Under the pieces are notes generated by a model that searched no databases, was not told the origin of the DNA, and saw nothing but the letters and a program-made list of their open reading frames with translations. From Nitrospirota bacterium (lineage in GTDB: Bacteria > Nitrospirota > Thermodesulfovibrionia > UBA6902): a stretch of 64,000 nucleotides of DNA. Shown here in pieces: positions 58,996 to 64,000 of this stretch (positions within the stretch are counted from its first letter, which is position 1; each line of letters starts with the position of its first letter). The stretch spans positions 1-64,000 of the forward strand of contig JACRLN010000016.1 in NCBI GenBank assembly GCA_016215115.1. The letters are read 5' to 3'. The position numbers and the translations under genes are program-made.

Positions 58996-60021
58996 TCACC
59001 TCCCTTCCTCCCCCGCCATTTTTAACAATGCATTAACAATCGCTACTGCTACAGGCGTTCCCCCTTTTCTGCTCAGGTTTGTTATGAAAGGGAAGCTCTG
59101 TTGAGCAAGCAGCGCCTTTGCTTCCAACGCTTTTACAAAGCCGACCGGAACGCCGACAACGAGGGGCAAGGAGGGGTCAGGTTTTAAACCTGACCCCCCA
59201 AGGGGTAAGGAAAAAATTTCAATTACCTTCAATAATGCAGTCGGTGCATTGCCGATAGCGACAATGCCGATGTTGTTGTTCTCTCTCAACGCTGATTCAA
59301 TGCCAATCTCCGCTTTTGTCTTCTGTACGGGCGAGCGGCCGCTCGCCCCTACGACCGCTGACTGCTGAATATTGCATATAACCTTTCCACCCCATTTAGA
59401 TAAAAGCCTTTTGTTTATTCCTGCCCTGACCATTTCAATGTCTGTGAGGATATCTTTGCCTGCCTTTATTGCAGAAAGTCCGGCAGTTACTGCACCCGGA
59501 TGAAACATGAGGCTGTTCTTAAATTCAAAATCAGCAGTTGAATGTATTACGCGCTTTATAATAGGCAGTCTGTCTGATGGAACATCGCTTAGGTCCATCT
59601 CTTCCGATATTATCTCGAAGCTCCTCTTTTCTATTTCATCAGGTTTGAGACCGGATGCGGAATGAATCCTTTCAAGCACAACCTGCGCCATATTGTTATG
59701 AACGCCGAGAGGTTCGGTATAAACAAACTCCACATTCGGAAATGTCCCCGCTGCTTCTTTCACAATCGCAGGTATATCTGTTGTAACATGCATGCCGCTG
59801 CTTAAAAAATAGGGATGAATAATTATCTTCTTTGCTCCATCCTTGACGCATCCATTTATAGCCTCCATTATGTCAGGCTTTGCAAATTGCAGATATGCTG
59901 TTCTAACACAAGCATTGCTGCATCCCGGATGTATCGTGTTATGCAGCAGACTTGCCACATGCTCAAGATTATTTGCTTCTTTCCTGGGACTGCCGTGTCC
60001 TGCGATAAGAATTATTTCCAT
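58996..60021 (-). CDS. CbiX-CbiC fusion: sirohydrochlorin cobaltochelatase and precorrin-8X methylmutase
   Basis: 341 residues. The N-terminal part (ILIAGHGSPRKEANN, YLQFAKPDIMEAI, IIIHPYFLSSGMHVTTDIP) is a short CbiX that inserts cobalt. The C-terminal part (VIHSTADFEFKNSLMFHPGAV, GKDILTDIEMVRAGI, GNAPTALLKVIE, VGVPVGFVKALEAK) is CbiC/CobH, which moves the C11 methyl to C12. Two palindromes are translated in frame: VVGASGRSPV at 59325-59352 and GGSGLKPDPS at 59173-59197. ATG at 60021 follows GGGAG. Confidence 0.92.
   Translation of the reverse strand: MEIILIAGHGSPRKEANNLEHVASLLHNTIHPGCSNACVRTAYLQFAKPDIMEAINGCVKDGAKKIIIHPYFLSSGMHVTTDIPAIVKEAAGTFPNVEFVYTEPLGVHNNMAQVVLERIHSASGLKPDEIEKRSFEIISEEMDLSDVPSDRLPIIKRVIHSTADFEFKNSLMFHPGAVTAGLSAIKAGKDILTDIEMVRAGINKRLLSKWGGKVICNIQQSAVVGASGRSPVQKTKAEIGIESALRENNNIGIVAIGNAPTALLKVIEIFSLPLGGSGLKPDPSLPLVVGVPVGFVKALEAKALLAQQSFPFITNLSRKGGTPVAVAIVNALLKMAGEEGR
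59173..59197. repeat. GGGGTCAGG palindrome, in frame in cbiX-cbiC
   Basis: A 25-bp inverted repeat (GGGGTCAGG and CCTGACCCC around TTTTAAA). Only one of its three frames on the coding strand lacks a stop, and that is the frame used (G-S-G-L-K-P-D-P). Confidence 0.9.
59325..59352. repeat. GTAGGGGC-family palindrome with GAGCGGCCGCTC core, in cbiX-cbiC
   Basis: Ends GTACGGGC/GCCCCTAC; encodes V-G-A-S-G-R-S-P-V in the same frame as the VGAIHELPL copies. A QQSAV-encoding heptamer stretch adjoins it. Confidence 0.9.
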
Positions 60022-61481
60022 AATGCTCCCATACAAAATTTTATAAAGTTTTCTGCTGTTGAATAATTGCTTCCAAAGTGTATATGTATATAGCTGCCGA
60101 GTGTATTCTTAATACTGTATCCTTCATTCTGAATAATATTGCCAGAGCCATCCTTAACAGAATAAATTAACTGCTGACCGCTGACTGCTGACCGCTGATC
60201 GCTATTTATTACTTCCGAATAATGAAATTCATGACCCCGCAATGACGCTCCTTTAGCGCCAAGGATAGAGTCATGTTTCAAAGTCACTTCTCTGTAACCG
60301 AGTTTTACCCTTCCTTTTGTCATCTTTGTTTTCAGTGGAAAGGCTCCGGCCATTGGATAAAAAAGATCTCCAAAATCATATATCCCCTCCGTGAGATACA
60401 TGAATCCCCCGCATTCCGCATACACAGGTTTCCCTTCATCTGCCCAGCTTCTGACGGATTCCAGCATGGCTCTATTCTCAGACAATTGTTTTGCATAAAG
60501 TTCGGGGTATCCCCCGCCGATGTATATGGCATCTGTGTCATCAGGAAATTTTTTGTCTGTCAATGGACTGAATAACAAAACTTGTACCCCTGCCGCTTTA
60601 AGCAAATCAAGATTGTCTTCGTAATAAAAACAGAAGGCCTTGTCATAGGCAACAGCAACTTTGAGCGTGGAAGTGCGGAAGCTCGGAAGTTCAGAAGTTG
60701 GGAAGTCAGGAAGCAACCTCTGTTCTTCAGTACTTCCTCGCTTCCCCGCTTCCCCGCTTTTACTCTTCCGCACTATCTCATCCACATCAACATACTTCAA
60801 AACCGTATCCGATAGCTTGTCTATGTTCTCAGCCGTAATCGGCTCCTCTTCCGCTACTGTCAATCCAAGATGTCTGTGAGGAATTTCAAAATCCAGATCC
60901 CTCGGCAGATAACCGAGGACGGGAACGTCGAGAACGCTGTCTTTCAGTCTTTTAAAGTGATTCTCAGATGCTACACGGTTGAAGATAACGCCGGCAAATT
61001 CAGTCCGGAAGTTCGGAAGCTCGGAAGTTCGGAAGTCCTCTTTCCCGCTTCCGCGCTTTCCCGCTTCCGCGCTATATTCTGTAAACCCTCTCACAACTGC
61101 TCCTGCGCTCTCTGCTATTCCGTATGCGTCAACAACAAGCAGGACCGGCAGGTTAAGCGCAGATGCCAAATGTGCTGTGCTGAATTTTCCATCATATAAT
61201 CCCATCACGCCTTCCACAACTGAGATATCTGCATCCGCCGAAAATTTTTGAAAACAGTCCCTGACATAATCTTCTCCGCACATCCAGAGGTCGAGGTTTC
61301 TTGATGGTCTCCCGATAATAAGTTTATGAAGACCGGCATCGATGAAATCAGGGCCTGTCTTGAACGACTGGACTTTCAAATCCTTCTTCTTCAATGCTGC
61401 AAGGATACCAAGCGTTACCGTTGTCTTTCCGCATCCGCTGTGTGTGCCGGCTATTACTAATCCTTTTGTGATATTCCTCAT
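60012..61481 (-). CDS. cobB: Cobyrinate a,c-diamide synthase CobB/CbiA with repeat inserts
   Basis: 489 residues. The N-terminal ATPase domain (VIAGTHSGCGKTTVTLG) and C-terminal glutamine amidotransferase (YIGGGYPELYAKQLS, YAECGGFMYL with the catalytic cysteine, GHEFHYSE) are intact. It amidates the a and c side chains. Three repeat-encoded blocks lie at surface positions: KRGSGKEDFRTSELPNFR, RGSTEEQRLLPDF with SELPSFRTS, and SDQRSAVSGQQ. They account for about 80 residues above the usual length. Confidence 0.94.
   Translation of the reverse strand: MRNITKGLVIAGTHSGCGKTTVTLGILAALKKKDLKVQSFKTGPDFIDAGLHKLIIGRPSRNLDLWMCGEDYVRDCFQKFSADADISVVEGVMGLYDGKFSTAHLASALNLPVLLVVDAYGIAESAGAVVRGFTEYSAEAGKRGSGKEDFRTSELPNFRTEFAGVIFNRVASENHFKRLKDSVLDVPVLGYLPRDLDFEIPHRHLGLTVAEEEPITAENIDKLSDTVLKYVDVDEIVRKSKSGEAGKRGSTEEQRLLPDFPTSELPSFRTSTLKVAVAYDKAFCFYYEDNLDLLKAAGVQVLLFSPLTDKKFPDDTDAIYIGGGYPELYAKQLSENRAMLESVRSWADEGKPVYAECGGFMYLTEGIYDFGDLFYPMAGAFPLKTKMTKGRVKLGYREVTLKHDSILGAKGASLRGHEFHYSEVINSDQRSAVSGQQLIYSVKDGSGNIIQNEGYSIKNTLGSYIHIHFGSNYSTAENFIKFCMGALWK
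60661..60770 (-). repeat. In-gene CGGAAGT heptamer array, cobB (1)
   Basis: GGAAGTGCGGAAGCTCGGAA on the left and CTTCCTCGCTTCCCCGCTTC on the right around CTCTGTTC: an inverted pair of 7-bp arrays, translated through. Confidence 0.85.
61001..61072 (-). repeat. In-gene CGGAAGT heptamer array, cobB (2)
   Basis: CGGAAGTTCGGAAGCTCGGA and CTTCCGCGCTTTCCCGCTTC on opposite sides of a CTCTTT spacer, in frame. Confidence 0.85.
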
Positions 61482-62701
61482 TTCATTCCGTCATTCCGGC
61501 AGTCTTTAAGCCGGGATCCAGTTCCTTTTCCCTGGATTCCCGCCTTCGCGGGAATGACACTCCAGACATCTTTTATTTCTTTAAGCAGAATCTCGTTGTC
61601 CCTGCGTGACTTCACCGCAACCCGTATGTATGAACCGTCGAGTCCATTGAAATTTGAGCAGTCCCTGACGAGGATGCCTTTCCTTCTCAGTAGTGACACA
61701 GCATGCTGTACTTCTATCTTCAATAAATAATAATTTGTATCCGATGGGAAATATTCTATTCCCGTTTTTTTAAAACCCGCTTCAAGAAAATTCTTTTCTC
61801 TTCCAATCATGCCGAATGTTTTATCAGCATACTCTACGTCTTCAAGTGCGGCAATCGCAGCCTTTTGAGCTAAATTATTTACAGTCCATGGTTCTTTAAA
61901 AATCTTTATCTTAGAAATTAAACCAGGATGAAAGACGCCATATCCAATCCTCAATCCCGTAAGGGCGTAGAACTTTGTCATGGACCGTAGCACAATTAAA
62001 TACGGATTATTCTGAACGTGTTTGATAACTGATTCTTCATGATGAAAATCAATAAACGCCTCATCAACGACAAGATAACATTTCATCTTTCTTGCGGCTT
62101 CGGCGATCCTAAATACATCAGTTCTTTTAAGAAGATGCCCGGTCGGATTGTTGGGATTGCATAGGAAAATGAGTTTGGAGTTTAAAGAAAGTTTCTTGAT
62201 TGCAGCTATGAATTCGTCAGTGATTATCCTGAAACTATTTTCTTCTCTTAACTCATAACTCTCAACTCTTAACTCACAACTCAATTTACACGCTCTTTCG
62301 TATTCCGAAAAAGTCGGCGCAGGGATCAATGCAATCTCCGGCTTCAGTGCGCGCGGAATAAGATAAATAAGCTCTGTGCTTCCGTTTCCGCAGATGATTG
62401 TTTCAGGATCAATGTCATGATATTGTGCCAAATTATTCCTCAAGCTATTTGTATCAGGGTCTGGATAATTCACCAGGTTGCGAAATTCTTTTTTAATGGC
62501 ATCCAATACCTTCTTTGAAATTCCGAGAGAGTTGATCGATGCGCTGAAGTCAATAAGCTTGCTCTCAGGAATTCCAAGCTCTTTTGCAAGTTTGTAGATG
62601 TTCCCGCCATGTTCGGAATCAGAACCAAGAGCACAGAACACAGAACACAGACTTTTCCTGCTCTTTTTATTATTTATGTCCTGTCCTTTAATTAATTCCA
62701 T
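61478..62701 (-). CDS. cobD: Threonine-phosphate decarboxylase-like aminotransferase (CobD) with repeat-made ends
   Basis: 407 residues of the HisC/CobD PLP fold: HGGNIYKLAKELGIPESKLIDFSASIN, GNGSTELIYLIPRAL, FLCNPNNPTGHLL, VVDEAFIDFH, RSMTKFYALTGLRIGY with the PLP lysine. It provides aminopropanol phosphate for the nucleotide loop. Repeat-encoded blocks: residues about 15-30 (SLCSVFCALGSDSE), one in the middle (LRVESYELREE), and the last 28, which include VIPAKAGIQ and CRNDGMK from a dRS3-like element at 61490-61558. Overlaps cobB by 4 bases. Confidence 0.92.
   Translation of the reverse strand: MELIKGQDINNKKSRKSLCSVFCALGSDSEHGGNIYKLAKELGIPESKLIDFSASINSLGISKKVLDAIKKEFRNLVNYPDPDTNSLRNNLAQYHDIDPETIICGNGSTELIYLIPRALKPEIALIPAPTFSEYERACKLSCELRVESYELREENSFRIITDEFIAAIKKLSLNSKLIFLCNPNNPTGHLLKRTDVFRIAEAARKMKCYLVVDEAFIDFHHEESVIKHVQNNPYLIVLRSMTKFYALTGLRIGYGVFHPGLISKIKIFKEPWTVNNLAQKAAIAALEDVEYADKTFGMIGREKNFLEAGFKKTGIEYFPSDTNYYLLKIEVQHAVSLLRRKGILVRDCSNFNGLDGSYIRVAVKSRRDNEILLKEIKDVWSVIPAKAGIQGKGTGSRLKDCRNDGMK
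61490..61558. repeat. GTCATTCCGG repeat (dRS3-like) forming the cobD 3' end
   Basis: GTCATTCCGGCAGTC to CGCGGGAATGAC; it encodes the terminal VIPAKAGIQ-type tail of CobD, whose stop lies just beyond. Confidence 0.85.
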
Positions 62702-63735
62702 AATCTTGTCCTCAAATACAGCAATAATATGGTAAATCCAAAACCAAGCAAAGAAGTGAGTTTGATAATAGAGATCGCATCCTCTGTAGCATTAAGATAC
62801 ATATGGTCGTACATCTGTTCTTTAACTTCTGACCTTTCTTCCCCGATATACGGTTTCTCAACGAGTATCCCTCCATACATCGAAGGGCCGCCGAGTCTAA
62901 TCCCGAGCGCTCCTGCCATCGCAGCCTCCGGGATGCCGCTGTTGGGGCTTAAATGTTTCCTGCCGTCGCGGAGCATGGTCTTAAATGACAAGTGACAAGT
63001 GAAGAGTGACGTGTTAAGAATGAATGATGACGCCGCAATCATTATCCCGGTTATCCTCGCCGGAATGTAATTGGCGATGTCATCGAGTCTTGCTGCTGCC
63101 CATCCAAAGTTTTTGTACCTTTCATTTTTGTACCCGACCATAGAATCAAGTGTGTTGATAGCCTTGTACGTCATTGCCAGCGGCAGTCCGCCTATTGCAA
63201 AATAAAACATCGGCGCGATTATCCCGTCAGAGGTGTTTTCAGAAAGCGTTTCGATGGTCGCCTTCAGGATGCCTTTATTGTCAAGCAGATTTGTATCTCT
63301 GCCGACAATCATACCGAGTTTGTTCTGCGCATCTTCTTTTTCACCTGCATTTACGGCGTTTATTACAGCCTTGCCGGACGTTATGAGATCGTGTGTCGCA
63401 AAGGTTGTTGAAGTAAGATAGACAAGGATCGCAAGAAGCAAGTAAGAATTGAGAGGTGAGAAACGAGAAGTGAGAAAAAGCGAATTTAGCGCATTGAATA
63501 TTAAATATGTCGCACCGACAATTATTGCAACAAGTAATATCCCGTATAACTTTTCTGCCAGGATTTTTCCTTTTACTTCCGTGCTTCCGCACTTGCGTAC
63601 TTCTGCACTTCTCAGCACCCTTTCCACCTTCTCAATCGCCCATCCGATAATTCTCACGGGATGAGGCAGCCACCTCGGATCGCCGATCATCAGATCAAGA
63701 ATATATGCTGAGATAAATATTGCAATCTCGATCAT
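62692..63735 (-). CDS. cbiB: Adenosylcobinamide-phosphate synthase CbiB with repeat inserts
   Basis: 347 residues, several membrane helices: YILDLMIGDPRWLPHPVRIIG at the start, GRDTNLLDNKGILKATIETLSENTSDG in consecutive blocks, FYFAIGGLPLAMTYKAINTLDSMVGY, and SPNSGIPEAAMAGALGIRLGG. It attaches aminopropanol (phosphate) to the f side chain. Repeat-encoded blocks: RSAEVRKCGSTEVKG from heptamers at 63572-63614, LFLTSRFSPLNSYLL (63445-63480) and SLFTCHLSFKT (62984-63012). Overlaps cobD by 10 bases. Confidence 0.93.
   Translation of the reverse strand: MIEIAIFISAYILDLMIGDPRWLPHPVRIIGWAIEKVERVLRSAEVRKCGSTEVKGKILAEKLYGILLVAIIVGATYLIFNALNSLFLTSRFSPLNSYLLLAILVYLTSTTFATHDLITSGKAVINAVNAGEKEDAQNKLGMIVGRDTNLLDNKGILKATIETLSENTSDGIIAPMFYFAIGGLPLAMTYKAINTLDSMVGYKNERYKNFGWAAARLDDIANYIPARITGIMIAASSFILNTSLFTCHLSFKTMLRDGRKHLSPNSGIPEAAMAGALGIRLGGPSMYGGILVEKPYIGEERSEVKEQMYDHMYLNATEDAISIIKLTSLLGFGFTILLLYLRTRLWN
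63572..63614 (-). repeat. In-gene CTTCCGT/GCACTTC heptamer array, cbiB
   Basis: ACTTCCGTGCTTCCGCACTT and further 7-bp units; translated in frame as RSAEVRKCGSTEV. Confidence 0.8.
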
Positions 63736-64000
63736 CTTATATCCTTAACAAGGTTTTCCTTGCAGTATTCCATGCCGATCTGCCGCAGCATAAAACAGAT
63801 GTCAACGCTGCTTTTTAGAACATTAGCCCATTTATTGATCGCCTCTTCTTTTTGGGCCTGATAGTTAAATCCGGCTTGAGCAGGAAGCCCTTTCTTTTTT
63901 CTAAGCGAATTCAACAGTGACGTGCGAAACTCATCGTTATCGAATATCCCATGTATATACGTGCCCCAGACGTTATCTTTTGCAGAACCATCAGGAATAA
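63732..64000 (-). CDS. cbiP: C-terminal end of cobyric acid synthase CbiP/CobQ
   Basis: The partial frame entering from the right edge reads IPDGSAKDNVWGTYIHGIFDN, then DEFRTSLLNSLRKKKGL. GTYIHGIFDN is the conserved C-terminal histidine motif of the CobQ glutamine amidotransferase domain. It amidates side chains b, d, e and g. It overlaps cbiB by 4 bases and is the first cobalamin gene of the window in transcription order. The rest lies outside. Confidence 0.9.
   Translation of the reverse strand, partial: IPDGSAKDNVWGTYIHGIFDNDEFRTSLLNSLRKKKGLPAQAGFNYQAQKEEAINKWANVLKSSVDICFMLRQIGMEYCKENLVKDIR

Noticed and set aside
45717-63614. Heptamer arrays as possible CRISPR arrays
   Set aside because: Units are 7 bp, without 25-40 bp spacers and without cas genes; they lie inside coding frames.

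Overview
The window reads as chromosomal DNA of a Gram-negative, probably anaerobic bacterium. Gene content (BamD, an AsmA-like YdbH system, lipoproteins, the MEP isoprenoid pathway, anaerobic corrin-ring synthesis, several radical SAM enzymes), moderate GC content and dense short dispersed repeats fit an uncultured member of Nitrospirota or a related deltaproteobacterial-type lineage. That placement is inference; no rRNA or other taxonomic marker is present.

Layout. 0-5 kb: an edge gene, a gene remnant, a promoter-led candidate structured RNA, MotAB, an ABM-domain protein, IspG and MltG. 5-15.4 kb: GYD-domain protein, GalU-Lon, ThiL, DUF2062, an M50 protease, then the oxidative pentose phosphate genes zwf, pgl and gnd. 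15.8-19.7 kb: a PqqD-like/radical SAM/SPASM/ArsM-like fusion followed by a B12-binding radical SAM enzyme. 20-27.5 kb: phosphate transport (DUF47-PiT), a YnbE/YdbL-like and YdbH-like envelope pair, TsaC, a DUF3568-type lipoprotein, precorrin-2 dehydrogenase and BamD. 27.8-28.0 kb: tRNA-Val and tRNA-Asp. 28.0-35.7 kb: an accessory island next to tRNA-Asp, made of toxin-antitoxin and restriction genes in various states of decay, a Nudix hydrolase and a DUF2075 nuclease-helicase. 35.7-45.3 kb: BioA, HtrA, PIN-TRAM, IspD, IspF, a TlpA-like protein, a QueG-like protein, a cytidylate-kinase-like protein, TerC and DUF4416.

45.3-64 kb is an almost continuous minus-strand cobalamin cluster: CbiP (cut by the window edge), CbiB, CobD, CobB/CbiA, a CbiX-CbiC fusion, a cobalamin riboswitch, an outer-membrane barrel, CbiM, a CbiN-like protein, CbiQ, CbiO, a small peptide plus radical SAM/SPASM pair resembling CbpA/CbpB, CbiD, CbiE-CbiT, CbiL, an HD-domain protein, CbiF and a CbiG-CbiH fusion, ending with a BPL_N-like protein. 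Of the anaerobic ring-modifying enzymes only CbiJ is not seen. Precorrin-2 dehydrogenase at 26.1 kb supplies the sirohydrochlorin that CbiX would use.

The most striking feature is the repeat content. Two classes of short repeat lie inside coding sequences, concentrated in the cobalamin cluster and also in thiL and bioA. One is a 27-30 bp palindrome with GTAGGGGC/GCCCCTAC ends and a variable core. The commonest core can be read through in only one frame, where it encodes VGAIHELPL, and all five copies inside genes use that frame. The other class is arrays with a 7-bp period and many different unit sequences. Because 7 is coprime to 3, each array reads through all three frames and encodes a 7-residue peptide repeat. 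Units that contain a stop in one orientation were found in genes only in the other orientation. Palindrome copies also supply the stop codons of cbiO and of the BPL_N-like gene, and repeats form the signal-peptide regions of CbiM and CbiN.
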